Shown here: one piece after another, positions 1-5,828 of the stretch
How the letters are laid out: each line of letters starts with the position of its first letter
Position numbering within the stretch: position 1 is the stretch's first letter
NCBI GenBank assembly: GCA_013153955.1
Contig: JAADDM010000279.1
Span: forward strand, 1-12,420
DNA from: Gammaproteobacteria bacterium
GTDB lineage: Bacteria > Pseudomonadota > Gammaproteobacteria > Thiomicrospirales > Thiomicrospiraceae
DNA length: 12,420 nt
Reading direction: 5' to 3'
Notes under the pieces: model-generated
Told to the model about the DNA's origin: nothing
Database searches by the model: none
What the model saw: only the letters and a program-made list of their open reading frames with translations
Program-made: the position numbers and the translations under genes

Positions 1-176
1 ACAAAGCTTAAATACTCTTTAAAACTTGATTTCGCTAAAAAACGAATACGCTTTGCTAAGCGATTGTAAACTAAGTTCTTTTTTGACTCGTTTAAGTCAA
101 TACCAGCAAAATCATAAACGATTGTTTGGACTCGTTTAAAATCCTGATCTGTAAAATCAAATTCGCGCTCACTCAT
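1..176 (-). CDS. cheR: Chemotaxis protein methyltransferase CheR, N-terminal part (runs off left edge)
   Basis: CheR transfers methyl groups from S-adenosylmethionine to glutamates of chemoreceptors, which adapts the chemotaxis array. Only the first 58 codons are present. They carry the features of the CheR N-terminal helical domain: a leading F-x-x-D-F region, the GIDL turn at residues 25-28, a following K-K, then RLAKRIR at residues 39-45, and a S-F-x-x-Y-L segment at 51-56. The catalytic methyltransferase domain would lie outside the window. The ATG at 176 is preceded by a weak purine-rich site (AAGAG). The gene is divergent from the FliK-like gene, sharing a 109-base AT-rich spacer. The match is by eye on the N-domain only, but the motif order is characteristic. 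Confidence 0.85.
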   Translation of the reverse strand, partial: MSEREFDFTDQDFKRVQTIVYDFAGIDLNESKKNLVYNRLAKRIRFLAKSSFKEYLSF

Positions 177-195
177 AACTCTTATTTATTCCAAA

Positions 196-223
196 TTATC
201 TGTCATAATTAAATCAATCTTAA
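196..223 (-). promoter_or_regulatory. Possible sigma-28 (FliA) promoter for cheR
   Basis: On the minus strand TTAAGATT is followed after 12 bases by ACAGATAA. The FliA consensus is TAAAGTTT, 11 bases, GCCGATAA, so each half matches 6 of 8 and the spacing is one base long. Transcription would begin near 188, leaving a leader of only about 12 bases before the cheR ATG. cheR is FliA-dependent in several enterics, which makes the idea reasonable, but the spacer is AT-rich and chance matches are likely. Confidence 0.25.
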
Positions 224-285
224 ATGTAAAAATCCGGGATGCAAGTAATAATTAAATTATCTACCTTAAACAGATTGGAAAACAC

Positions 286-1317
286 ATGGTTTCTATCTTA
301 AATAGCTTCATCACAACAAGTCAGCCAACTCCCGCAAGCGCCGGGCAGTCTGTTAACCTGTTTAAAGTTGGGCAACTTTTAACAATCAATATTCAGCAAA
401 CAGACAATCAAAAGATTACCTTTTCAGTCGGCAGCCAAACTCTGACAGCTTCGACAAAAGAGGCGATGATACACACCGGACAGGTTCAGGTTAAAGTTGC
501 TCAAACACACCCTTCCGTTGTGTTAAAAATTGTACAAGCCCCACAGGCAACTACACCGCAAGCCCAACAAAGCTTACAATCAGCTTATCGGCAATTTATG
601 CCGAACCAAACAGGTATCGCTCAAGCTTTTCAACAAATAACGCTTTTACAAAACCTCCCCCCTTCCATTTTAGGATCGGTTAACCAGCTATTAGAGCAAG
701 TATTAAAAGCCTCACAACCGTTATCAGGTAATGCTCTCAAGCAGAATATAATTCAAAGCGGGTTATTTTTGGAGTCTAAACTCAAACTAGGGGATGTAAA
801 CACCCTCAATAAAGACCTTAAAGCCCAGCTCCTATCACTTAAACAACAAGTAGAAAGCTTAGCAGTAAAATCTCCAAGCCCCCAACTAGCCCAACTACTA
901 AACCACTCTACACAAGCGATTAATCGACTGACCTTTCAACAACTTCAGCTTTTTGAAACCCCTTTCATAATGGGGCTGGACATGCCTTTTAATCTAAGCG
1001 ACTCCGAAAACAGTGATCATATCGAGTTTAGACGCAACACGGATCGCCCCGAAAAATCTTGGGAGGTATTATTAGATATCCACCTCCCACTGGGTCAAAT
1101 GACAGCCAAGATGACACTAAATGACCAAGACGAGATACGCTGTCTACTCTGGACTGATTCAGAAGTTTTGGCATCTCATATCCGTGCAAACCTACCGCGA
1201 CTGGAGGATCAACTTGCCACAGGAGGGCTCAATTTAGAGCAGGTTCAACTTGTTCAAACTAAACCTCACAGAACACAAAACACAACACAAGTTGCTTTAA
1301 TTGATATACATATCTAA
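286..1317 (+). CDS. FliK-family flagellar hook-length control-like protein
   Basis: FliK-type proteins measure hook or rod-hook length and interact with FlhB to switch flagellar export from hook to filament substrates. This 343-residue protein has three parts: a beta-rich N-terminal segment (about residues 24-85, with VGQLLTINI and several short strands), a glutamine-rich helical middle (about 90-225), and a C-terminal domain from about 255. In the C-domain the series LDIHLPLGQMTAKM, a strand, R-x-N-L-P-R-L-x-x-Q-L, then GLNLEQVQL follows the pattern of the Flg_hook (FliK C-terminal) domain, including the normally conserved L-P-L-G turn. The ATG at 286 has a modest GGAAAA site upstream. It is shorter than many canonical FliK proteins, so the main hook-length fliK may be elsewhere and this may be the variant that partners a free FlhB C-domain, one of which is encoded at 2869. 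Family call fairly sure; exact role inferred. Confidence 0.75.
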   Translation: MVSILNSFITTSQPTPASAGQSVNLFKVGQLLTINIQQTDNQKITFSVGSQTLTASTKEAMIHTGQVQVKVAQTHPSVVLKIVQAPQATTPQAQQSLQSAYRQFMPNQTGIAQAFQQITLLQNLPPSILGSVNQLLEQVLKASQPLSGNALKQNIIQSGLFLESKLKLGDVNTLNKDLKAQLLSLKQQVESLAVKSPSPQLAQLLNHSTQAINRLTFQQLQLFETPFIMGLDMPFNLSDSENSDHIEFRRNTDRPEKSWEVLLDIHLPLGQMTAKMTLNDQDEIRCLLWTDSEVLASHIRANLPRLEDQLATGGLNLEQVQLVQTKPHRTQNTTQVALIDIHI

Positions 1318-1341
1318 TCAAAGGCCACTTTTTATAAAACC

Positions 1342-1358
1342 TTGGCAGAATAATTGCT
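1342..1358 (+). promoter_or_regulatory. Sigma-54 promoter of the cheW-cheY-STAS unit
   Basis: TTGGCAGAATAATTGCT matches the sigma-54 consensus YTGGCACGRNNNTTGCW at every defined position except two just after the GGCA. The invariant GG (1344-1345) and GC (1356-1357) have the required 10-base separation. Transcription should start near 1369, giving a leader of about 130 bases before cheW. The site lies 25 bases past the FliK-like stop codon. Sigma-54 control with a FleQ/FlrC-type activator is established for middle flagellar and chemotaxis genes in polar flagellates; no activator site was identified here. Confidence 0.75.
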
Positions 1359-1423
1359 TTCTCTAAAAATAACTTATATTTTACGTAGGTGTCCAAGTTC
1401 TCACACTTTATTTCATAAAATTA

Positions 1424-1435
1424 AGTTTATAAACT
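1424..1435. repeat. 12-base perfect palindrome in the cheW leader
   Basis: AGTTTATAAACT is its own reverse complement. It lies in the transcribed leader predicted downstream of the sigma-54 promoter. It could be an operator or simply an AT-rich chance palindrome; nothing else supports a function. Confidence 0.3.
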
Positions 1436-1501
1436 AGACCTTTTCAAATGAATCGGTTAATTTAGAAAGTCAAAAGGCCAATTTAAGAGAGACGTCCTAA
1501 C

Positions 1502-2026
1502 ATGGAAAAAAACATCGATTCCATTCAAGAACAAATCGAACAAAGCAATGAAGATAATGATCAAATGTTAACGTTTGTACTCGGTAAAGAAGAGTATGGC
1601 GTTGATATTTTAAGGGTACAAGAGATCAAAGGGTGGGAGCGTACCACCCCCATCCCAAATACCCCTGACTATGTTATGGGGGTCATTAACCTTCGCGGTG
1701 CGATTGTGCCGACCATTGATCTTAGAGTTCGCTTTAAACTACCAGAAGTAACTTATGACGAGACGACGGTTGTTATCATTGTTCGCTCCGAAGATGCTGT
1801 TGGCACTCAAAAGATTATTGGCTTGGTGGTTGATGGCGTATCTGACGTCTACTCAGTTAATAATGATGAGTTACAAGCGTCACCAGAAATGTCTGGCACC
1901 GTCCAGTCAGAATACGTAAGCGGCTTAGCGACGATCAACGAAAAATTAATTATTGTTTTGCGTGTAGACCCTTTGATTAATGAAGGCATTATCGACTCCA
2001 TAAAAAAAGCCATAAATATTGATTAA
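1502..2026 (+). CDS. cheW: Chemotaxis coupling protein CheW (second system)
   Basis: CheW links transmembrane chemoreceptors to the histidine kinase CheA in the polar array. This 174-residue protein has an acidic, glutamine-rich tail of about 21 residues and then a full CheW domain (about 22-165). It shows the diagnostic series YGVDILRVQEI, then P-x-x-P-x-Y-V-x-G-V-I-N-L-R-G, then P-x-I-D-L-R-x-R-F, and later G-L-V-V-D-G-V-S-D-V. The ATG at 1502 follows a GAGA-type site about nine bases away. It is first in the plus-strand run cheW-cheY-STAS. It differs clearly from the other CheW encoded at 3263-3721, so it is unlikely to be a recent duplicate. No cheA lies beside it on this strand; its kinase partner is either the CheA encoded here or one elsewhere. 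Confidence 0.95.
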   Translation: MEKNIDSIQEQIEQSNEDNDQMLTFVLGKEEYGVDILRVQEIKGWERTTPIPNTPDYVMGVINLRGAIVPTIDLRVRFKLPEVTYDETTVVIIVRSEDAVGTQKIIGLVVDGVSDVYSVNNDELQASPEMSGTVQSEYVSGLATINEKLIIVLRVDPLINEGIIDSIKKAINID

Positions 2027-2085
2027 GGCTATGTATAATGGCCAAAATAACCCGAAATTTGTACGAATAAAAGTGAGAAAATAGG

Positions 2086-2445
2086 ATGTCAAAAATCTTA
2101 GCAGTAGATGATTCTAAATCAATGAGACAAATGGTAAGCATGTCTCTAAAATCGGCCGGACATGATGTGACTGAAGCTGAAGACGGTGCCGTCGCCCTAG
2201 CTATTGCAAAGGGTGAGCAATTTGATTTAGTTGTAACAGACATCAACATGCCTAACATGAATGGAATTGAGCTGGTTACCGCATTAAGAGCAATGCCTAA
2301 CTATAAATTTACGCCAATGCTTTGTTTAACAACAGAGTCCTCTGGCGATATGAAAGCGAAAGGTAAGGCAGCAGGCGCAACAGGATGGATCGTTAAACCA
2401 TTTAGCCCTGAAAAATTACTGTCTGTCATCAGCAGAGTGCTTTAG
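2086..2445 (+). CDS. CheY-type single-domain response regulator (second system)
   Basis: A 119-residue receiver domain with no output domain, expected to be phosphorylated by a CheA kinase. Key residues are all present: the acidic pair D8-D9, phospho-acceptor D52 in VVTDINMP, T82, and K104 in IVKPF. The position matching the motor-signalling tyrosine of E. coli CheY (Y106) is W101, unlike the tyrosine in the CheY at 6640-7035, so motor binding cannot be assumed. It may be a phosphate sink or act on another target. It begins 59 bases after cheW, with a GAG about eight bases before the ATG, and is followed by the STAS gene. This cheY/STAS neighbourhood is known from chemotaxis clusters whose cheA follows, but no cheA follows here. 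Confidence 0.92.
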   Translation: MSKILAVDDSKSMRQMVSMSLKSAGHDVTEAEDGAVALAIAKGEQFDLVVTDINMPNMNGIELVTALRAMPNYKFTPMLCLTTESSGDMKAKGKAAGATGWIVKPFSPEKLLSVISRVL

Positions 2446-2461
2446 GGAGTTCCCTAAAAGC
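2439..2461 (+). repeat. Stem-loop overlapping the cheY stop codon
   Basis: TTTAGGGA (2441-2448) and TCCCTAAA (2451-2458) are perfect inverted repeats two bases apart. The flanking GC on each side extends the stem with one bulged A. The cheY TAG stop lies inside the left arm. No run of T follows, so it does not look like an intrinsic terminator. A role in RNA stability or processing between cheY and the STAS gene is possible but unproven. Confidence 0.5.
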
Positions 2462-2464
2462 AAT

Positions 2465-2476
2465 CTCTTTAAAGAG
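2465..2476 (+). promoter_or_regulatory. Palindrome covering the ribosome binding site of the STAS gene
   Basis: CTCTTTAAAGAG is a perfect 12-base palindrome. Its right half forms most of the AAAGAGG ribosome binding site, about six bases before the ATG at 2483. As RNA it could form at most a 4-bp stem with a TTAA loop, so any masking of the site would be weak. Confidence 0.35.
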
Positions 2477-2482
2477 GTCATC

Positions 2483-2758
2483 ATGAGCAGTGAAATTAAA
2501 CTTCCCAATAACTTAACCATTCATCATATTGAAGAGCATTTCAATGAGCTGAATACCCAGTTCAATGATTCAGCCGATGAAATCACTTTGGAAGCATCTG
2601 CAGTCGAAACCATTGATACTGCAGGCTTGCAAACACTCCTAATATTGATTAAAACGGCTCTTGAGAACGATAAGAGTATTTTATGGACTGAGGTGCCTGA
2701 TATATTAAAAACCAGTGCCACAAAACTGGGGCTTTCAGATGCCCTGCTGCTTGCATAG
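2483..2758 (+). CDS. Small STAS-domain protein (anti-sigma-factor antagonist-like)
   Basis: A 91-residue protein that is essentially a single STAS domain, the fold of SpoIIAA-type anti-anti-sigma factors and MlaB. The main evidence is I-D-T-A-G-L-Q-T-L-L at residues 44-53, the family's D-[ST]-[SAG]-G loop before the second helix, preceded by a strand (ITLEAS) and followed by an ILWTEVP strand. T46 sits where SpoIIAA has its phosphorylated serine, so phosphoregulation is conceivable. No serine kinase or phosphatase is visible nearby. Standalone STAS genes of this size occur in bacterial chemotaxis operons next to cheY and cheA, where their role is poorly known. The start has a good GAGG site. 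Family call is firm; function unknown. Confidence 0.85.
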   Translation: MSSEIKLPNNLTIHHIEEHFNELNTQFNDSADEITLEASAVETIDTAGLQTLLILIKTALENDKSILWTEVPDILKTSATKLGLSDALLLA

Positions 2759-2787
2759 CACCCCTCTATTATGATGACCTTAAACGT

Positions 2788-2812
2788 ATGGCAAAGTATT
2801 TTAATTTGCCAT
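2788..2812 (+). repeat. Stem-loop after the STAS gene
   Basis: ATGGCAAA (2788-2795) and TTTGCCAT (2805-2812) form a perfect 8-bp stem with a 9-base AT-rich loop. It lies in the 110-base gap between the STAS gene and the FlhB-like gene. A pyrimidine-rich, C-heavy tract follows instead of a T-run, so it is not a standard intrinsic terminator. It might attenuate or stabilise the transcript. Confidence 0.4.
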
Positions 2813-2868
2813 GCACCCCCTCCTCTGTACCCTCTACACCAATCAATCTTAACCTCCGTTGACCTTTG

Positions 2869-3159
2869 ATGGCCTCTTCAAAAACTCTTTCAGATCAAAT
2901 CGCTATTTCTATTGAATATGATTCCAGCGCATCTGCTCCGATTGTCACAGCAAAGGGCTCAGGCTATATTGCAGAAGACATTATTAACACAGCCAAAGCC
3001 TATGGTATTCCCATTCATGAAAGCCCCGAATTAATTGAAATTCTAAGCCAAGTAGAACTGAACCAAGAGATCCCAGAAAGCCTTTACGAAGCTGTGGCAC
3101 AAGTTTTAATCTTTGCATATCAGATCAGCGGTAAACCGCTGCCCGAACAAAAAGGTTAA
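2869..3159 (+). CDS. FlhB C-terminal-domain paralogue (FhlB/FlhX-like export switch protein)
   Basis: A 96-residue soluble protein resembling only the part of FlhB after its NPTH autocleavage site. Compared with the true FlhB at 11954-12420 it shares, in order, Y-D near the start, P-I-V, an A-x-G turn, a helix ending in A, then I-x-I-x-E-x-P-x-L, then I-P, and A-V-A-x-V-L near the end. It has no membrane segments and no NPTH motif. Stand-alone proteins of this kind (Bacillus FhlB/YlqH, Campylobacter and Helicobacter FlhX) are known, and FlhX can substitute for the cleaved FlhB domain. It would act at the flagellar export gate with a FliK-type partner, plausibly the one at 286-1317. I chose ATG 2869 over a TTG one codon upstream; no clear ribosome binding site is visible. 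A bidirectional terminator follows. Confidence 0.82.
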   Translation: MASSKTLSDQIAISIEYDSSASAPIVTAKGSGYIAEDIINTAKAYGIPIHESPELIEILSQVELNQEIPESLYEAVAQVLIFAYQISGKPLPEQKG

Positions 3160-3210
3160 TCATGAAGACAGGGGGTCTAGAGCTATCAACTCATCCAAAT
3201 AGTAGACATA

Positions 3211-3235
3211 AAAAAAGGGCTTACGCCCTTTTTTT
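3211..3235. terminator. Bidirectional intrinsic terminator between converging operons
   Basis: A GGGC/GCCC stem (3217-3220 with 3225-3228) closes a TTAC loop and is flanked by an A-run on the left and a T-run on the right, which also pair. Read either way, a GC stem is followed by a U-tract. It lies between the ends of the FlhB-like gene (3159) and the minus-strand cheW (3263), as expected for shared termination. Confidence 0.9.
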
Positions 3236-3262
3236 GCCCTTAATACAGATGTCTATCTAATA

Positions 3263-3721
3263 CTATTCATGCCCCATAAACATGTTATCTACGTCAATCA
3301 GAATAATTACATTATCCTGATAGTGGGCAATGCCTTGAATATAACGTGAGGCATTATCCTTGGAGGCAGAAAGAGATTCGATCTTACTTTCAGGAATATC
3401 CTTCACCTCCATGACAAAATCAACCAACATCCCGACAGCCCGATCATCATCAAGCTCAACAATGATAATTCTAGATAGTTCACTGATCTCTTTAGAGGGC
3501 ATGTTATACATTGTGCGCGTATCAATCACAGTGACAATGACACCACGTACATTAATCACACCCAGTACATTGTAAGGCGTACCTGCTACATCTCTAATTA
3601 CACCCACTCTTAACACTTCACGGATCTTTTTAACATGGATACCATAAATTTCATTTTCTAATGTAAATAAGACGCAACGGGCACTTGCTCCAAGATAGTC
3701 TTCTTCCTGCATATCACTCAT
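3263..3721 (-). CDS. cheW: Chemotaxis coupling protein CheW (main system)
   Basis: Adaptor joining chemoreceptors to CheA. A complete CheW domain is visible: CVLFTLENEIYGI, V-K-K-I-R-E-V-L, G-T-P-Y-N-V-L-G-V-I-N-V-R-G, then V-x-V-I-D-T-R, and VGMLVDFV further on. The frame is open to an ATG at 3766 (167 residues), but nothing like a ribosome binding site precedes it. The ATG at 3721 (152 residues, MSDMQEEDYLGA) has AAGG seven bases upstream and gives a typical CheW length, so I prefer it; ATGs at 3727 and 3712 also exist. It lies directly downstream of cheA, likely in the same transcript from the sigma-54 promoter at 5829-5845, and is the last gene before the bidirectional terminator. Confidence 0.93.
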   Translation of the reverse strand: MSDMQEEDYLGASARCVLFTLENEIYGIHVKKIREVLRVGVIRDVAGTPYNVLGVINVRGVIVTVIDTRTMYNMPSKEISELSRIIIVELDDDRAVGMLVDFVMEVKDIPESKIESLSASKDNASRYIQGIAHYQDNVIILIDVDNMFMGHE

Positions 3722-3795
3722 TATCATACCTTGATCTGTTAAGTTTGAACGGCTAATCACCTTCATGATGACCGTTTACAAAATAGCCTCTATCT

Positions 3796-5751
3796 TTACT
3801 GAAAACGCTCTAATACACCCGGAAGATCTAGAATAAGCGCAATGCTACCATTACCGGTAATGGTCGCTCCAGCGTAACCTGAAACCTTTTTAAGCATCAC
3901 TCCAAGCGGCTTAATCACGACCTCTTCCTGGCCATTAACTTGATTAACAACCAAACCCACTCTTTGATTACCAATAGAGACAATAATCACTTTATCGCCT
4001 GTATTGTTTTCATTCACTTGATGCGGTGCTAACCACTCGCTTAAGAACAATAGTGGAATACTACGCTCTCGTAAGCGCACCATCATCTGTCCATCAATTT
4101 TATTGGTTTTATCAGCATTATAGTCAAAAATCTCTTGAACGCTGGTGAGTGGAATCGCATAACTATCTTCATCAAAACCAACCATTAAGGTAGGTAGAAT
4201 CGCAAGTGTTAAGGGAACTCTGATGCTTATTTTTGTACCTTCACCCAAAACAGAATCAATATCAATACTGCCATTGAGCTTGGTGATCATCGTTTTGACC
4301 ACATCCATCCCTACGCCTCGACCGGAAATATCACTGATCACGTCTGCAGTTGAGAAACCCGCGGCCAGAATCAACTCAAAAGCGGCTTTATCGTCTAACT
4401 GATTTGCCGTCATCTCGTCTAACATGCCTTTTTCAACGGCTTTTTGGCGCAAGACATCCGGATCCATCCCTTTCCCATCATCCGTAATGGACAATAGAAT
4501 ATGATCACCTTCTTGCTGAGCTGCCAATACTACGGTTCCGCCCTTAGGCTTTCCTGCAGCAAGACGCACATCCGGCATTTCAACCCCGTGATCTACCGAG
4601 TTTCGTACTAGATGGACCAATGGATCCGCCAAGGCTTCCACTAAATTCTTATCTAAATCAGTCTCTTCTCCCTGCAGCTCAAGACTAATCTCTTTTCCCA
4701 GTTGTCTTGCTAAATCACGAACAACACGAGGGAATCGGCCGAATACTTTTTTGACCGGTTGCATACGTGTTTTCATGACCGATGCCTGAAGATCGGTTGT
4801 AACATGATCTAGATTACCGACAGCATTTGCAAGATCTTCGGGACTTGCTTCACCACTTTTGAGCGTAAGCAGTCTGTTTCTGACAAGTACAAGCTCGCCC
4901 ACTAAATTCATAATTTCATCTAAACGGCGAGTATCAACACGTACTGTTGACTCTGCGGCAGGCTTTGCCACAGGCTTTGTTTTCGCTGTAGGCTTTGAAA
5001 CAGGCTTTGCGACGGTTTTTTCAGGTTGTATACTTGATGCGGGAGCAACCTCAGCAATAAAATCACTGTCTGATAACAGTGCGGTTAAATCTTCTTCGGA
5101 GACTTCATCAGGCTCATCTAAGTCGCTTGCATCACGTTGATTAAGAAGGGCCTCAAACTCTTCATCAGACATATCTCCATCAGGGTCAACCCCCTCAGCA
5201 AGAGATAGGCCTTCGGGAGAGGATGTCTCGTCATCCGCTCCCCCATCACGTTGATTAAGAAGGGCTTCAAACTCTTCATCAGACATATCTCCATCAGGAT
5301 CAGAACCTTCAGCCAGCTGTAAAACAGAGTCTCCTTCAGGAACTGACATTTCAACCTCTGGCTCAGCGCTACCGCCTTTTGTCAAACGATCTAAATCAGC
5401 TAACAAGACAGGATCATTATCGGGCAATTCCCGCTCCCCTGCCTTTAATAGATCCATTCCTTCACTCACGACATCAAATGCACGCAAGATTACATCTACA
5501 GCAACGGCATCATAAGGTACATCTCCATTACGAATTTTATCAAATACATTTTCTGCACGGTGACACACTTCAATCAAGGGAGTAATGGCCAGGAATCCTG
5601 CGCCCCCTTTTATCGTGTGAAAACCACGAAATACGGCATTAAGAAGGTCTGCATCAGTAGGTGACTGCTCAAGATCAACAAGCTGCTCATTTAGCTGCTC
5701 AATTAAGTCGCCTGCTTCAACTAAAAAATCCTGTAAAATTTCTTCATCCAC
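3796..5751 (-). CDS. cheA: Chemotaxis histidine kinase CheA
   Basis: CheA autophosphorylates on a histidine under receptor control and passes phosphate to CheY. Domains (651-residue numbering): P1 Hpt about 2-105 with H45 in HTIKGGAGF; an acidic linker about 130-235 with two copies of DGDMSDEEFEALLNQRD (153-169 and 191-207) and a degenerate third; a K/P/A-rich stretch about 245-268; P3 dimerisation helices about 269-337; P4 ATPase with N-box LVHLVRNSVDHG (378-389), G1 DDGKGMD (424-430) and G2 GRGVGMDVV (477-485); P5 CheW-like domain about 514-648. No P2 CheY-binding domain is recognisable; the repeat linker takes its place. The frame opens at GTG 5760, but GTG 5751 has GAGG eight bases upstream, so I chose 5751; both give proteins close to the 654 residues of E. 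coli CheA. It is preceded by a sigma-54 promoter and followed by cheW. Confidence 0.97.
   Translation of the reverse strand: MDEEILQDFLVEAGDLIEQLNEQLVDLEQSPTDADLLNAVFRGFHTIKGGAGFLAITPLIEVCHRAENVFDKIRNGDVPYDAVAVDVILRAFDVVSEGMDLLKAGERELPDNDPVLLADLDRLTKGGSAEPEVEMSVPEGDSVLQLAEGSDPDGDMSDEEFEALLNQRDGGADDETSSPEGLSLAEGVDPDGDMSDEEFEALLNQRDASDLDEPDEVSEEDLTALLSDSDFIAEVAPASSIQPEKTVAKPVSKPTAKTKPVAKPAAESTVRVDTRRLDEIMNLVGELVLVRNRLLTLKSGEASPEDLANAVGNLDHVTTDLQASVMKTRMQPVKKVFGRFPRVVRDLARQLGKEISLELQGEETDLDKNLVEALADPLVHLVRNSVDHGVEMPDVRLAAGKPKGGTVVLAAQQEGDHILLSITDDGKGMDPDVLRQKAVEKGMLDEMTANQLDDKAAFELILAAGFSTADVISDISGRGVGMDVVKTMITKLNGSIDIDSVLGEGTKISIRVPLTLAILPTLMVGFDEDSYAIPLTSVQEIFDYNADKTNKIDGQMMVRLRERSIPLLFLSEWLAPHQVNENNTGDKVIIVSIGNQRVGLVVNQVNGQEEVVIKPLGVMLKKVSGYAGATITGNGSIALILDLPGVLERFQ
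5131..5302 (-). repeat. Tandem near-identical repeat in the cheA linker
   Basis: A 58-base unit at 5131-5188 recurs at 5245-5302 with two substitutions. The offset is 114 bases, exactly 38 codons, so the frame is kept. It encodes the acidic motif DGDMSDEEFEALLNQRD twice. Similarity continues more weakly beyond the unit (a proline-glutamate-glycine segment lies before each copy). A degenerate third copy, D-E-V-S-E-E-D-L-T-A-L-L, follows in the protein. The near identity at DNA level suggests a recent duplication or gene conversion. Confidence 0.9.
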
Positions 5752-5764
5752 AACCTTCACCTCT

Positions 5765-5799
5765 TTTGGTTACACCAAATGGAATCACTTCCATAAGTG
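5765..5799 (-). promoter_or_regulatory. Stacked, partly exclusive hairpins in the cheA leader
   Basis: Three short inverted repeats lie between the predicted transcription start and cheA: TTTGGT/ACCAAA (5765-5779, 3-base loop), TGGAA/TTCCA (5780-5793, 4-base loop) and CACTT/AAGTG (5786-5799, 4-base loop). The last two overlap and cannot both form. The first is just upstream of the ribosome binding site. Each stem is only 5-6 bp, so regulatory meaning is uncertain. Confidence 0.3.
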
Positions 5800-5828
5800 G
5801 ATATTATTTCTTTATTTACAGGATTCAC

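Noticed and set aside
1318..1350. A possible terminator after the FliK-like gene (AAGG and CCTT around a T-rich stretch).
   Set aside because: The stem is only about four pairs with a 15-base loop and no T-run after it; the region overlaps the sigma-54 promoter instead.
1421..1460. TTAAGTTT with a downstream TCGGTTAA as a sigma-28 promoter for cheW.
   Set aside because: The -35 half is good, but the spacing to the -10-like string is 24 bases, and at 11 bases nothing resembles GCCGATAA.
2034..2039. A perfect TATAAT eight bases after the plus-strand cheW stop, as a promoter for cheY.
   Set aside because: No acceptable -35 lies 16-18 bases upstream (CATAAA at 17) and the extended -10 TG is misplaced by one base. 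AT-rich spacers give such hexamers by chance.
1989..2258. A minus-strand open frame spanning the cheW-cheY junction.
   Set aside because: It is antisense to the conserved CheY receiver core, shows no domain, and has no supporting ribosome binding site.
4859..5140. A plus-strand open frame antisense to the cheA linker.
   Set aside because: It has no family features and its composition mirrors the K/P/A-rich and acidic CheA segments; it is a shadow of cheA.
5118..5354. A minus-strand open frame inside cheA containing a repeated sequence.
   Set aside because: It is the same DNA repeat read in another frame of cheA; the CheA frame has clear domain continuity on both sides.
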